64,000 nt of DNA from C-114 sp963719285 (GCA_963719285.1 CAVRBO010000001.1:1178001-1242000); one strand, 5' to 3'; numbered from the stretch's first letter, positions 45,574-56,763 are shown. Translations and numbers: made by a program. The notes: generated by a model not told the origin, from the sequence alone.

Positions 45574-48102
45574 CTACTCGAACTGGACGGCCCGAACGAT
45601 CGAGACGCCACTCGCCAGTCGAGCCGGGTAATACGCCGCGAGCATCGCGATCGCGATGCCGAACGCGGCCGCGAGTCCCATCGTCGCCCATGGGATGTCG
45701 AGCCCGGCCGCACCGATCCCACCACCCGTCAGCGCGATGAGGGCGGCGCCGGCGGCCAGGCCCGCCAGGCAGCCGAGGAGGGAGCCGATCACCCCGAGCA
45801 CGCCCGCCTCGATCACGACCATCCGCCAGACCTGGCGGCGGGTCATCCCCGTCGCCCGGAGGACGCCGATCTCGCGCACCCGCTCCACGACATTCATCGT
45901 CAGGGTGTTGACGATGCCGAGCGCCGCGACGAGGACCGCCACGACCGCCAGGGCGTCGAACAGCCCGAACACCTGGCCGAGGGCGTCGCCGATCGCGCCG
46001 CGGACCACGTCGAGCGTGTTCGGTTCGAGGGCGAGCTCCCGGGCGGCCTGCTCGAGCGCGGGTTGCGCGCCGGCCATGGAGCCCGGGGCGAAGCGGACGG
46101 CGAACGAGTCGGCGCCCAGCACGCCGAACAGGGCCGCGGCATCCTTCCATCCGACGAGCATCGTCTCGCCCGCCTTGCCAGGCAGCGTCCGCTCGACGAT
46201 CCCGGCGACGCGCAGGTCAGCCGGGGACGCGGCACCCACCGTGAACCGCATCGTGGCGCCCAGGCCCAGCCCGAGCCGGTCGGCCTGGCTGCGCGGCAGG
46301 ATGACCGTCCCGCCGGCATCGAGTCCGGTCAGTGCGGCCGTCCGGTCGCCGGCCACGAACGTGAGCCGCCCGTCGGCGAGGAGATCCGCGCCGGTGATCG
46401 CCGCCGCATCGAGCCGGATCCCCTGGTACGCCGCGTCGAACGTCGCGATCGGCGTGACCCGGGCCACGCCGGGGACCGCGGCGAGCGTGGGACCGGGGCC
46501 GTCCTCGTCGATCGCCGCGGGCACGATGGAGGTGACGATCTCGTCGCCCGGCACCACGTCGACGAGCCAGGCGTTCGCGGCGCGCCGCGCGTTCTGGGCG
46601 ACGTCGCCGACGGCCACGATCATCGCCAACCCGACGAGGAGGGCACCCACCGTGAGTGCCGTCCGGCTCGGGTCGCGAAGAGCCACTCCCCGGGCCAGGC
46701 GTTCCTCTGTCCGGAGGATCCAGCCGAAGGGGACGCCGGCGATCCGCGCGAGCGGCGGCAGCACGAACGGCGTCAGGACCGTCGCGCCGAGGAGGATCGC
46801 GTAGACGAGCAGCGCCCGGACCGGCGAACCGCCGGCCGTGCCGGCCGGCCAGGCGAGCGAGCCCGCCACCGCGACGACCGCGAACACGAGGACGAGCCAG
46901 CGCAGCCGCGCCCGCCCCGCGGCCGCCCCGTCGGCGGGACGGGAGCGGAGGGCTTCGATCGGGGAGATCCGGCCGGCGCGCACGGCCGGTTCGAGGGCGG
47001 CGGCGATCGTCACGGCGACGCCGACGACGACGGCGAGCGCGACGCCGAACAGGGGCACGGACAGCCCGTCGATCGGCACGCTGGCGATCCTCCGGACGTA
47101 CGCGACCATGGCCCACGCGAGGCCGACGCCGATCGCGATCCCGACCGCCGAGCCCACGACGCCGAGCACGAGGGCCTGGGCGAGGACGATCCCGGCCACC
47201 TGGCGCCGGGTCGCCCCGGCCGCCCGGAGGAGCCCGACCTCGCGGATCCGTTCGGACACGGTCATCGAGAGCGTGTTGAAGATCAGGAACGCACCGACGA
47301 ACAGCGCGACGGCCGCCAGCAGCGAGGTCAGCGCCTGGAACGCCCCGGTCGACGCACGGAGTGACGCGGCCAGGTCGGCCGGCCCGGTGAGCACGTAGGG
47401 CTCGGTCGTCAACCCCTTCTCGATCGCGGCGGCCACAGCGTCCCGTGTCGCGCCCGGGGCGATCCCGACATCGATCCGGCTGATGCCGATCGGCCCGAAC
47501 ACGACGCGCGCCTCGTCGATCGTGATGACGACCGTCCGTCCCGCCGCGTCGAAGAGCGGTCCGCTCCCCGGCAGGATCGCGGCGACCGTGACGGTCGACG
47601 GACCGGGATCGCCGAGTCCCTGCAACTGGATCTTCGAGCCGACGGTCAGCCCGTCGGCCGTCGCCAGGTCCGCGGAGATGAGGGCCGTGGGCGTGCCGGG
47701 GCCCTTGAGCGCGGCCGAGCCGTCGATGTCGTGGAGCACGGGATCCGCCACGGGGTCGATCGCCAGGACCGTCACCGGCGGCTGGATGTCCGGCCCGGAG
47801 CCCGGCCCAAGGAACGTCCGCCGCTCGATCCGCGGGGCGGCGACCGCCACCCCGGCCGTGCCCCGGATCGTGCCGACGGTGGCGTCCGCCAGCCCGCCCT
47901 CGGCGAACGCCGAGATGCGCAGGTCCGCCCGACCGACGAGGTCGCGGACCGTCCGGTCCACCGAGCGGTCGATGCCGTCGTTGGTGGCCAGCGCCGCGAA
48001 GAGGACGCCCACCCCGATGGCGATGCCGGCCAGGGTGAGCACCGATCGAGCGCGCCGGGCCCACAGGCTGCGCCAGGCGAGGGCGGTCAGGCCGCTGTTC
48101 AA
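45574..48102 (-). CDS. FtsX-type ABC transporter permease (MacB/LolC-like)
   Basis: 842 aa with two FtsX repeats. An N-terminal helix (about 15-40) precedes a large outer domain, then three helices (about 265-400). A second helix-outer domain-three helix set ends near 840. TVSERIREVGLLRAAGATRRQVAG and NVVERVREIGVLRATGMTRRQVW are the paired FtsX loops. It probably exports or extracts lipids, lipoproteins or peptides using the ATPase encoded just upstream. The start is TTG with GGTGGA 7 nt upstream. Confidence 0.92.
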   Translation of the reverse strand: MNSGLTALAWRSLWARRARSVLTLAGIAIGVGVLFAALATNDGIDRSVDRTVRDLVGRADLRISAFAEGGLADATVGTIRGTAGVAVAAPRIERRTFLGPGSGPDIQPPVTVLAIDPVADPVLHDIDGSAALKGPGTPTALISADLATADGLTVGSKIQLQGLGDPGPSTVTVAAILPGSGPLFDAAGRTVVITIDEARVVFGPIGISRIDVGIAPGATRDAVAAAIEKGLTTEPYVLTGPADLAASLRASTGAFQALTSLLAAVALFVGAFLIFNTLSMTVSERIREVGLLRAAGATRRQVAGIVLAQALVLGVVGSAVGIAIGVGLAWAMVAYVRRIASVPIDGLSVPLFGVALAVVVGVAVTIAAALEPAVRAGRISPIEALRSRPADGAAAGRARLRWLVLVFAVVAVAGSLAWPAGTAGGSPVRALLVYAILLGATVLTPFVLPPLARIAGVPFGWILRTEERLARGVALRDPSRTALTVGALLVGLAMIVAVGDVAQNARRAANAWLVDVVPGDEIVTSIVPAAIDEDGPGPTLAAVPGVARVTPIATFDAAYQGIRLDAAAITGADLLADGRLTFVAGDRTAALTGLDAGGTVILPRSQADRLGLGLGATMRFTVGAASPADLRVAGIVERTLPGKAGETMLVGWKDAAALFGVLGADSFAVRFAPGSMAGAQPALEQAARELALEPNTLDVVRGAIGDALGQVFGLFDALAVVAVLVAALGIVNTLTMNVVERVREIGVLRATGMTRRQVWRMVVIEAGVLGVIGSLLGCLAGLAAGAALIALTGGGIGAAGLDIPWATMGLAAAFGIAIAMLAAYYPARLASGVSIVRAVQFE

Positions 48103-48131
48103 GGCCGATCCACCAGCGTCGTCCGTGCGAC

Positions 48132-48884
48132 CTACAGGCCGAGCTGGGCGAGCCGGGCGATGAGCGGGGTCGCGTCGTGGGTCTCGCGACGGCCGAGCTG
48201 GATCTGCTCGAGGATCCGGCCGTCGCGCACGACGCAGACGCGGTCCGCGTACGCCGCGGCCTTCGAGTCGTGGGTCACGAGGACGATCGTCTGGCGCCGC
48301 TCGGTGCAGCTCCGGTACAGCGCATCGAGGATCTCGGACCCGGTCGTGTAGTCCAGGTTGCCCGTCGGCTCATCGGCGAACAGGAGCGCCGGACGCGTGA
48401 CGAGGGCACGAGCGACGGCGACCCGCTGCTGCTCGCCAGCCGAGAGCTGGTCGGGCTTGGCATGCTCCTTGCCGCGCAGTTCCACGAGCTCGATGACGTC
48501 CCGGATCCGGGCCGCGATGTCGCCACTCCGCGGATCGGCGCCGGCGATCGTGAACGGCAGGCCCACGTTCTCGGTCACGTCGAGGAGCGGGATGAGGTTG
48601 AAGAACTGGAACACGAATCCGGTCCGGTCCCGCCGGAGGCGGGTCGCCTGCTCGTCGCCAAGGTGGCTGATCGTCTCGCCCTGGAGCAGGACCTCGCCGC
48701 TGGACGGCCGGTCCAGGCCGCCGAGGAGCTGGAGGAGCGTGCTCTTGCCCGAACCGGACGGGCCCATGAGCGCGACGAACTCGCCCTCGTCGACGGTCAG
48801 CGAAACGCCGCGGAGTGCCTCGACCGTGGTCTCGCCCAGCCGGTACGACTTGGTGAGGTCCCGCGCCTCGAGGATCGGCGGCAT
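48132..48884 (-). CDS. ABC transporter ATP-binding protein (LolD/MacB-like)
   Basis: 250 aa. Walker A GPSGSGKS, FQFFNLIPLLDVTENV, signature LSAGEQQRVAVARAL, Walker B ALLFADEPTGNLD and the H-switch VTHD are intact. It drives the FtsX-type permease 29 nt downstream. A TACACT box lies 6 nt before the ATG, implying a leaderless operon start. It is divergent from signal peptidase I. Confidence 0.95.
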   Translation of the reverse strand: MPPILEARDLTKSYRLGETTVEALRGVSLTVDEGEFVALMGPSGSGKSTLLQLLGGLDRPSSGEVLLQGETISHLGDEQATRLRRDRTGFVFQFFNLIPLLDVTENVGLPFTIAGADPRSGDIAARIRDVIELVELRGKEHAKPDQLSAGEQQRVAVARALVTRPALLFADEPTGNLDYTTGSEILDALYRSCTERRQTIVLVTHDSKAAAYADRVCVVRDGRILEQIQLGRRETHDATPLIARLAQLGL

Positions 48885-48890
48885 GTGGGC

Positions 48891-48896
48891 AGTGTA
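48891..48896 (-). promoter_or_regulatory. Leaderless -10 box TACACT
   Basis: TACACT ends 6 nt before the ATG at 48884. No Shine-Dalgarno sequence is visible. Confidence 0.5.
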
Positions 48897-49002
48897 GCCG
48901 GGGAGGCGGCCCGCTCCACACCACTCGACCGACCGACCGACCGATCGATCGGACGCCGTATGCGACGATGCGCGCGGGGAACGCACACGTCAGCGGGGAA
49001 CC

Positions 49003-49647
49003 GTGGATCACGAACCGAGCGACAGGCGTCCGCCGGAGGATGAGCCGGCGGAGGCGAGGACCGGACGCCGCCGGACAGGCGTGGGCTGTGCGATCGAGGT
49101 CATCGAAACCCTCGCCCTGACTCTTCTGATCTTCCTCGTGATCCAGAACTTCGTCGTGCAGCCGTTCCGGGTGCAGATGCACTCGATGGAGCCGACCTTC
49201 GTCGGGGGCGACTACGTCCTCGTCGATCGGCTGACCCACCTGTGGAGTCCCTACGCCCGCGGGCAGGTCGTCGTGTTCCAGCCGCCGCCCAACACGACCA
49301 CCGACAAGGAGCCGTTCATCAAGCGCGTGATCGGCGTCGGCGGCGATACGGTCGAGGTCAGGGACGGCCAGGTCTTCGTGAACGGTGCCGCGCTCGACGA
49401 GCCGTACCTGTTCCGCGACGACGCCGGGGTCGTGGAGCCCACGGTCGCGAGCGACGAGTCGCGCTGGGTCGTGCCCGACGGCGAGCTGTTCGTGATGGGC
49501 GACCACCGTGAGGTATCGGATGACGGCCGGGTCTTCGGACCGATCCCGGTCTCGTCGGTGATCGGGCGAGGCATCGTCCGTTATTGGCCGCTCTCCGCGT
49601 TCGGGATCGTCGGAACCCCGTCCTACGACAACGTGCCGGCCCCCTGA
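49003..49647 (+). CDS. lepB: Signal peptidase I
   Basis: 214 aa. One membrane helix (about 30-52) is followed by the catalytic Ser in MHSMEPTF, the general-base Lys in FIKRVIGVGGD, and the GDHREVSDDGRVFGPI box. It cleaves signal peptides of exported proteins such as the CAP-domain protein encoded nearby. The GTG start is preceded by GGGGAACC. A short GACC tetranucleotide repeat lies upstream near 48927. Confidence 0.95.
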   Translation: MDHEPSDRRPPEDEPAEARTGRRRTGVGCAIEVIETLALTLLIFLVIQNFVVQPFRVQMHSMEPTFVGGDYVLVDRLTHLWSPYARGQVVVFQPPPNTTTDKEPFIKRVIGVGGDTVEVRDGQVFVNGAALDEPYLFRDDAGVVEPTVASDESRWVVPDGELFVMGDHREVSDDGRVFGPIPVSSVIGRGIVRYWPLSAFGIVGTPSYDNVPAP

Positions 49648-49708
49648 TCGGAGCACCCTGACCCGGGCGATCGGTGTCGGTCGACGCGGCCGTCGGCTGC
49701 CACGGGCC

Positions 49709-50626
49709 TCAGCTGCCGAGGAAGAACCCCGCGACGCCGCCCACGATCGTCTCGAGCAGGCCCTGCGGCACCGGCGGGTCGATCACCCGGAAGGACGTGG
49801 CCCCGGGCGCCGGTCGGTCGTCACCGGAGGCCGGCGTCTCGTCGGGCCCGACGACCTCGGGTGCGCCCACTGCCGGTGAGGCATCAACGACGCCATCACC
49901 GTCCAGGGAGGACGTATCGAACGGCGGGCCGGAAGGCTGGTCGCCGGGCTCGAGCGCTTCGGATGGGCTCGCGACGGCGGATTTCGGGGTGGGCTTCGGG
50001 GTGGGCTTCGGCGTCGGTTTGGGGGTGGGATGCGGCGTCGGCCGGGGAGTCGGCCTCGGGGTGGGTTTCGGGGTGGGTTTCGGTGCGCTTCCGCAGGCGT
50101 CCGCGAAGAGGACGGTCCAGTAGTGGTTCCCGTTCGCCTCCTTGTACGCGCCGATCCCGATGTGATCCCAGGTCTTGCCCAGGATGTTCGCCTTGTGGCC
50201 AGGCGACGCCATGAACGCGGCCATGATCTTGGAGGTGGCCGTCGCGTCCGATGCGTTGTTCCAGCCGATGTTCTCCCCGGCGACGTGATAGCAATAGCCG
50301 CGCCGGTCCATCTCCCTGAAGACGTTGCCGCCGGGTGGGTTGGGGATCGCGTGGTCGAAGTAGTTCCGGACCGCCATGTCCTGGCTGCGCCAGCGGGCGA
50401 TCGACTTGAGGGTCGAGTCCACCTTGAGCGGAGGAAGTCCTGCGCTTGCCCGGGCCTGGTTCGTGAGCGCAACGAGCTGGGACTCGTCCGCGCTGCTGAA
50501 CGCGTCGTTGCTCCAGCCGAACGCGGCCGGCGGGGCGGCGAGCAGGCCCACGGCGCTGAGGGCGAACGCGGCCGCGACGACCAGACTCCAGCGAGCGGCG
50601 GCGCGGCGCGGACCAGTGAAGAGCAT
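49709..50626 (-). CDS. Secreted CAP-domain (SCP/PR1) protein
   Basis: 305 aa. A signal peptide (1-37, ending PPAAFG) is followed by a CAP domain (45-180: LTNQARASAGLPPL, VAGENIGWN, MASPGHKANILG, GNHYWTVLF). A PKPT/PRPT repeat linker follows (about 182-215), then an acidic, Pro/Ser-rich tail ending in a short hydrophobic stretch (GLLETIVGGVAGFFLG). CAP proteins are extracellular; bacterial members have varied, often unknown roles. No Shine-Dalgarno at ideal spacing is seen. Confidence 0.88.
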   Translation of the reverse strand: MLFTGPRRAAARWSLVVAAAFALSAVGLLAAPPAAFGWSNDAFSSADESQLVALTNQARASAGLPPLKVDSTLKSIARWRSQDMAVRNYFDHAIPNPPGGNVFREMDRRGYCYHVAGENIGWNNASDATATSKIMAAFMASPGHKANILGKTWDHIGIGAYKEANGNHYWTVLFADACGSAPKPTPKPTPRPTPRPTPHPTPKPTPKPTPKPTPKSAVASPSEALEPGDQPSGPPFDTSSLDGDGVVDASPAVGAPEVVGPDETPASGDDRPAPGATSFRVIDPPVPQGLLETIVGGVAGFFLGS

Positions 50627-50802
50627 CGGGTCGATGAGATCCTCGGGGGGCGGTGCGGTGTGGTCCCAACCCTAGGGGGGCGCTCCGGCACGGTCAGCCC
50701 GCGCGATGGTCCCTGCGCGCCGACCCGTATGTACCCCTTTGCCCGCGAGCACCGGAGCGCAGGCGCACGTCCGGTCCGATGGGCCGCCACGGCTCGACGG
50801 GC

Positions 50803-50808
50803 TATACT
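50803..50808 (+). promoter_or_regulatory. -10 box TATACT of the tRNA-His gene
   Basis: TATACT lies 45 nt upstream of the tRNA, the best -10 in the gap. No good -35 is seen. A short GC hairpin (CGGGAC/GTCCCG) lies between it and the tRNA. Confidence 0.4.
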
Positions 50809-50853
50809 CCCGTCGCCCTCCGCGGGACGTCGCGTCCCGGAGCCGCACTCCAC

Positions 50854-50926
50854 GGTGGCCTTAGCTCAACGGCAGAGCAGCGGATTGTGGATCCGCAGGT
50901 TACGGGTTCGAAACCCGTAGGCCACC
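50854..50926 (+). tRNA. tRNA-His (anticodon GTG)
   Basis: A cloverleaf is present: acceptor stem 50855-50861 with 50919-50925, anticodon stem GCGGA/TCCGC with loop TTGTGGA (GTG at 50887-50889), and T-loop GGTTCGAAACC. The extra G at 50854 faces C at 50926, the hallmark of tRNA-His. The 3' CCA is not encoded. Confidence 0.96.
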
Positions 50927-51150
50927 CCAACCCCCCTTCGCGGTGTCCGCGCCACCGTCCGCCTGCGACGCCGCCCGGGGAGCGGGCACTGCTCCCGGGG
51001 AGCGGGCACTGCTCCGAGCACGCAACCGCGGGGTGCTCACGGTGCTAGGATGCGACGACCTACCCGGCTCCCTCGTGTGGAGACCGATCGAGCCGCTCCC
51101 GCGGCCGGTGCACGGTCTCGCGATGGCCCGGAAGGTGAGGAGGACTCGCG

Positions 51151-52259
<1,109 letters not shown>

Positions 52260-52263
<4 letters not shown>

Positions 52264-52868
52264 GCGGTTCCCCTAGGTCGGGCAGGGGGCCCGACCCGCT
52301 GGAGGAACGGATCGTCGGAACGCAGGTCCTGCATGAGGGCTATTACCTGACGTTCCGCGTCGATACGATCGAACGGGCGGACGGGTCGCGCGCGACGCGC
52401 GATGTGGCCGGCCATCCGGGAGCCGTCGCGATCGTCGCGCTCGACGAGCAGGATCGCGTCCTCTTCGTGCGCCAGTGGCGCTCGGCCGCCGGTCGGGCGA
52501 TGCTCGAGATCCCTGCCGGCACGCTCGAATTCATCGACCGGGCCGCCGATGTGGTCGAGGACCATGCTCTCGCCGCACCTCGCGAGCTCGAGGAGGAGAC
52601 CGGCTACCGGGCCGCCACGTGGCGCCTGCTCGGCTCGTTCTGGACAGCCCCGGGGTTCGCGACCGAGCTGATGTACCTCTACCTCGCCACCGACCTCAGC
52701 CCGGCCGCCAAGGATCGGCTCGGGCCCGACGAGGACGAGCGCCTCGAGCTGGAGCGACTCCCCTGGCGCGACGCCGTCGCCGCCGCGACTGACGGTCGCA
52801 TCGTCGACGCCAAGACGATCGTGGGCCTGCTCTGGCTGGCCCGCCTCCGGGAGGGCGGAACGGCGTAG
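52260..52868 (+). CDS. NUDIX hydrolase (ADP-ribose pyrophosphatase-like) with apparent CTG start
   Basis: About 202 aa. PLEERIVGTQVLHEGYYLTFRVD and HPGAVAIVALDEQDRVLFVRQWR are typical of ADP-sugar pyrophosphatases, and the Nudix box ends in PRELEEETGY. The N-terminal part lies upstream of the first GTG (52404). No ATG, GTG or TTG precedes it in frame, so the CTG at 52260, in a CTGA overlap with the ATPase stop, is the likely start. The first Gly of the Nudix box appears replaced (R in IDRAADVVED). Confidence 0.78.
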
Positions 52869-52919
52869 CCCCGATCGCGCCAATCCACGCACGAGGCGTC
52901 CGGAACGTGCCTCCGTCCT

Positions 52920-53073
52920 TATGGCCGTGGGTGCATATCGACAGCTCGATCGGGCCATGGACCGGCCCAGCCCCCCCGTCCTGTGGCCCACGCCTATGCA
53001 CCCATGGCCATGCGCGGGACGGGTCCCCCGCCCACCATGCCGAGGCGCCCACGCCTATGCACCCATGGCCATG
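52920..53073. mobile_element. MITE-like element, family B copy 2
   Basis: It starts with TATGGCCGTGGGTGCATA (52920-52937). Inverse copies TATGCACCCATGGCCATG occur at 52995-53012 and again at 53056-53073, each preceded by CCCACGCC, so the right end is duplicated. It is related to the element at 44662. The rest of the gap to 53171 holds a 17-bp tandem repeat (about 53111-53160). Confidence 0.65.
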
Positions 53074-53110
53074 AGCAGGAGGAAGTCCAGGGCGATCCGC
53101 CCGGGCGGGA

Positions 53111-53160
53111 GCGAGCCGGGGACGGGCGCGAGCCGGGGACGGGCGCGAGCCGGGGACGGA
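53111..53160. repeat. 17-bp tandem repeat, three units
   Basis: Three units of GAGCCGGGGACGGGCGC lie in the gap before the stop codon of the nicotinate phosphoribosyltransferase gene. Confidence 0.75.
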
Positions 53161-53171
53161 CCCGAGCGAGC

Positions 53172-54203
53172 CTAGGTGGCGGCGCGCCAGGCGGCCAGGT
53201 CGACCGGGCGGAGACGCGGGCTGGCCGTACGGCCGGGGATGCGACCGCGCTTGGCGATCGGGCGGCCGTCGATCTCCTTGATGTCGCCGGTGAAATCGAT
53301 CGGGGCGGCGCCACTGATGTACGAGCCGACCGCGTAGGAGTCGACCGGCGCCTCGGCCTCCTTGAAGTGGGTGATGCGATCCGGCGACAGGCCGCCCGAC
53401 ACGACGATCTTCACGTGGGTGAAGGACTCCATGTCGAGACGGGCGCGGACCTCCTTGACCAGGTCGGCGGTCACCCGACCGCGTTCGGCGGGCGTGTCGA
53501 GGCGCACGCCGTAGAGGCGATCGCCGAGGGCGTGGGCGACCCGGAGCGCCTCCTCGGCCTCGTCCTTGAACGTGTCGACGAGGACGATCCTGGGCACGTC
53601 CGACTCCAGGTCGCGGTCGAAGGCCTCCGCCGCCGCGACGGTGTCGCCGAAGATCAGGACCAGCGAGTGGGGCATCGTGCCGGTCGGAGCGAGCCCGGCC
53701 AGCCGGGCGCCGGCCGGGGTGGAGGCACCCACGCAGCCGCCCACGATCGCCGCGTAGTCGAGCACGTCCGTGATGTCGGGGTGGACATGCCGGGCCCCGA
53801 AGCTGATGACCGGAGCCGGAGCCGCGGCATCGACGCATTCGCGTGCGGCGGTCGCCCAGCCGGTCGACTGCGACAGCATGCCCAGGATCGCGGTCTCGTA
53901 GAGGCCGAACTGGCGGTAGCGGGCCGTGATGCGGAGGACGATCTCCTTCGCGTCGAACGGGTCGCCGTCGTCGAGGGCCTCAAGCGTGACGCCACCCGGC
54001 GTGTCCTCCTGAAGGACATGGGCCAGGAGGGTCTTCGCCTCGTCGATCCCGCACAGGATCCCCGCCTCGCGGCTGAAGATCTCCATCGACACGACCGGGT
54101 CGAGGCCCTCGCGTTCGAGGACGCGCTCCGCGCGGGCGAAGTACACATCGGCCGACTCGCCCGACAGGATCTCGCGCGAGGGCATCGTCCGGAGGACACC
54201 CAT
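53172..54203 (-). CDS. pncB: Nicotinate phosphoribosyltransferase
   Basis: 343 aa. It makes nicotinate mononucleotide for NAD salvage. ISFGARHVHPDIT, ALAPTGTMPHSLVLIFGDTVAAAEAFD, LVDTFKDEAEEAL and KIVVSGGLSPDRI match the short nicotinate phosphoribosyltransferase group. It is shorter than E. coli PncB. An ATG at 54185 (MPSREIL) is a possible later start. The gene follows the gluzincin-like gene by 19 nt. Confidence 0.9.
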   Translation of the reverse strand: MGVLRTMPSREILSGESADVYFARAERVLEREGLDPVVSMEIFSREAGILCGIDEAKTLLAHVLQEDTPGGVTLEALDDGDPFDAKEIVLRITARYRQFGLYETAILGMLSQSTGWATAARECVDAAAPAPVISFGARHVHPDITDVLDYAAIVGGCVGASTPAGARLAGLAPTGTMPHSLVLIFGDTVAAAEAFDRDLESDVPRIVLVDTFKDEAEEALRVAHALGDRLYGVRLDTPAERGRVTADLVKEVRARLDMESFTHVKIVVSGGLSPDRITHFKEAEAPVDSYAVGSYISGAAPIDFTGDIKEIDGRPIAKRGRIPGRTASPRLRPVDLAAWRAAT

Positions 54204-54222
54204 CAGCGTGCCTGGTCCACGG

Positions 54223-56763
54223 TCACTCGTCTCCCGGTACAGGATCGGGCGGGATGGCCCCGGACCGGGGTCCCGCGTCCGGCCGTGGGCCCGAGGCCGG
54301 ACGGCCGTTCAAGGTCACGGGGGACCGATCGGTCGGATGGTCGGCGGCGAGTGTACCGTACCCGCCGCGTGGCGCGGCCACGATCCGAGGCTGCGGGGAG
54401 CTCGGCGGGACCGCGCCCGGTTGCGCCGCGACCCGTGGCGCGCCGACGTTCCGTGGCCAGGCGACCGACCCGGGTTCGGCCTCGATCCGGTGGGCCATCG
54501 GCACGGACGCGGCCGAGATGTGGCTCAGGTTCCGGGTCGTCACGTGGACGCCCGGTGAGCCGGCCGCCGCCATCGAGCGTGGCCCGACCTCGCGGAGGGC
54601 CCCGCGTGAGGCGGGAACGCCCCGGACCGGCTCGGGTGCCGGTCGCGATCGTGGTCCGGATCCCGGGCCCATCGACCGGATCACCTGTCCGGCACGGTAC
54701 GACCAGCGGGCACGCGAGCGGCGATCCCGAGTGGCCGTCACCAGGAGGACCAGTGCCGCGAACGCCGCCAGGATCCCGGCCGCGACCGCGAGGCGGCCGC
54801 GACCGATGTCGAGGGCGTCCACCCAGGTCGTGGCCGAGCGATCGGCGGCCGCGACCGCGCCGTTCAGGTCGCCCGCGCTGAATGCTGCCCTCGCCGCGGC
54901 GATGTCGGCCTCCGGATCCGCGCCGATGAGCCCGATGCGCTCGACCGGGGTCGGGGCGACGGGTCGGGTGTCGATGGCCGCCGACAGGCGTTCGACCGCG
55001 GCCTGCTCGGCCGCCAGTTCGGTCGCGGCCGCATCCGGCGGGGCATCGCTCTCGAAGGCCGCTCGGAGCGTCGGCGGCAGGCGCACGCCGATGCCCGTCG
55101 CCGCGGTCTCGAGGGCCGGCCGTGCGACGAGGATCGCGCGCGCCTTCGCGATGAGCTCAGCGGCCGTGTCGAACTGCCAGCGGTCGAGAGCGACCCGGAT
55201 GGAGCGAGGGAGCGCCCAGTCGCCGGCCTGCTCGACCAGGGAGCGATAGGCCGCCCGGACCTCCGTGCGCTTGTCGAGGAGTGCCGCTTCCTCGGGACGC
55301 ACCACCCACGTCCGCCACAGGTCGGTCAGGTCCGTGCCGGTCCGCGTCTCGAACAGGTCGAGGAGCGCCCGCCAATCGGGCACCGCCGCCCCGGCCGGGT
55401 CGGTGTCGGGGGCCGCGCCCGCGACGGCCCCGGCTGGCTGGTCGGCCATCTCACCCGCCCGGACCGCCTTCCACACGGCCGTGAGTCCCGCGGGCGAGAC
55501 GCGTCCGGCGATCCGTCGGGCGAGGTCGAGCGAGGCCGCATAGCCGTAGGCGTCGATGGCGGGATCCGGCGGCGTGTCGGAGGCGGCATCGGCGGCCCAG
55601 GCGTTGAGCGGGATGCGTTTCGCGAGGAGGGCGGGCGTGAGCGGCAGCGCGGCGATCTTGATCTTCAGGGGTCCTGCCGCCTGGCGGGCATAGTACGAAG
55701 CGAACCCCTCGACGGCCCAGCGGTCCGCCACCAACCCGCCGTTGAACCAGGCGTGCGCCGCCTCGTGCAGGACGACCGCGGCCGCCGCGTCGTACGCCAC
55801 CTGGATCCGGCCGGCGGCACCGTCGTACAGTGCGGCGTAGCCACCCGCGGACCGGGTCACCGCCTCCTCCACGGAGAGTGGCGCCCCGTCGACGCCCCGT
55901 GCTCCGGGTGCCACCCCGACGAGCTTGCCCAGCGCCGGCAGGGCCCTTCGCAGGATGCCCGCCACGCGCGTGCCGAACGCCGCGTCGTCCTGCCACGACC
56001 GGACGACGACCGGATAGGGGGCGCCGGCGACCGTGACGCTGACCGGCGTCGATCGATAGGCCCCCGGACGATCGGCCAGCACGTACGCCCCGAAGACCGC
56101 CGGAGCGCTCAGGGCGACGCTCGTGAACGCCTGGCTGCCGTTCGGACCCTTGGTGGGGCCTGCGAGCCTGCTGCCGAGGACCTCGATGCGGAAGTCAGCC
56201 GGGACCCTGACGCTGACCTTGCTCCCCGGCGTGTCCGGTGTCCCGACGGCCCAGACCGGGAAGGTGGCGATCGCCGACCCGATACGGATGGCGCGATCCG
56301 GGGCGCTGCCCGTGTCCACGAGGTCGAAGGTCAGCTTGAGGGTCACGGATTTGCCGCTCCGGAGCTTCGAGCCGAAGGCGACCGACACGAGCGTCCGGTC
56401 CGCCGTCCGCGACGTGACCTGGGCCGTCGGGTGGGCCGCGGACCCGGTCGGGGGCGCGACCGTGAAGCGCGTCGCGTCGGGCAGGAAGCCGAGCACCACG
56501 TGGTCGAAGAAGTAGCTCCTTATGACCGTGTCCTTGCGATGGTTCGTCGCGGTCAGGTTGACCGTGACCCTGACCCGGCCCTGGGTCGGTTGGACGTCGT
56601 AACGGGCGGTCGACACGACAGTGAGGCTCGGGGGGTCGGCCGCGATCGCGGACGCGACCATGGACGGGAGGGCGACGGGCCCCGCGATCGCCAGCAGGAG
56701 CCACAGCCCGAGCGCGGGGACCGCGACCCGCCGCCGCGTGCGCAGAGCTCCGGATCGGTTCAC
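54223..56763 (-). CDS. Membrane-anchored gluzincin-type metalloprotease-like protein
   Basis: 846 aa. A signal peptide (10-42) is followed by a beta-rich outer region, then HEAAH at 333-337 with VEGFASYYA (E352), as in M1-like gluzincins, but with 14 residues between His and Glu instead of the usual 18. A Pro/Ala-rich helical region leads to a membrane helix (about 690-712, LAVAAGILAAFAALVLLVTA) and a Pro/Gly/Arg-rich cytoplasmic tail. The GTG overlaps the YbjN-like stop (GTGA). The substrate is unknown. Confidence 0.83.
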   Translation of the reverse strand: MNRSGALRTRRRVAVPALGLWLLLAIAGPVALPSMVASAIAADPPSLTVVSTARYDVQPTQGRVRVTVNLTATNHRKDTVIRSYFFDHVVLGFLPDATRFTVAPPTGSAAHPTAQVTSRTADRTLVSVAFGSKLRSGKSVTLKLTFDLVDTGSAPDRAIRIGSAIATFPVWAVGTPDTPGSKVSVRVPADFRIEVLGSRLAGPTKGPNGSQAFTSVALSAPAVFGAYVLADRPGAYRSTPVSVTVAGAPYPVVVRSWQDDAAFGTRVAGILRRALPALGKLVGVAPGARGVDGAPLSVEEAVTRSAGGYAALYDGAAGRIQVAYDAAAAVVLHEAAHAWFNGGLVADRWAVEGFASYYARQAAGPLKIKIAALPLTPALLAKRIPLNAWAADAASDTPPDPAIDAYGYAASLDLARRIAGRVSPAGLTAVWKAVRAGEMADQPAGAVAGAAPDTDPAGAAVPDWRALLDLFETRTGTDLTDLWRTWVVRPEEAALLDKRTEVRAAYRSLVEQAGDWALPRSIRVALDRWQFDTAAELIAKARAILVARPALETAATGIGVRLPPTLRAAFESDAPPDAAATELAAEQAAVERLSAAIDTRPVAPTPVERIGLIGADPEADIAAARAAFSAGDLNGAVAAADRSATTWVDALDIGRGRLAVAAGILAAFAALVLLVTATRDRRSRARWSYRAGQVIRSMGPGSGPRSRPAPEPVRGVPASRGALREVGPRSMAAAGSPGVHVTTRNLSHISAASVPMAHRIEAEPGSVAWPRNVGAPRVAAQPGAVPPSSPQPRIVAAPRGGYGTLAADHPTDRSPVTLNGRPASGPRPDAGPRSGAIPPDPVPGDE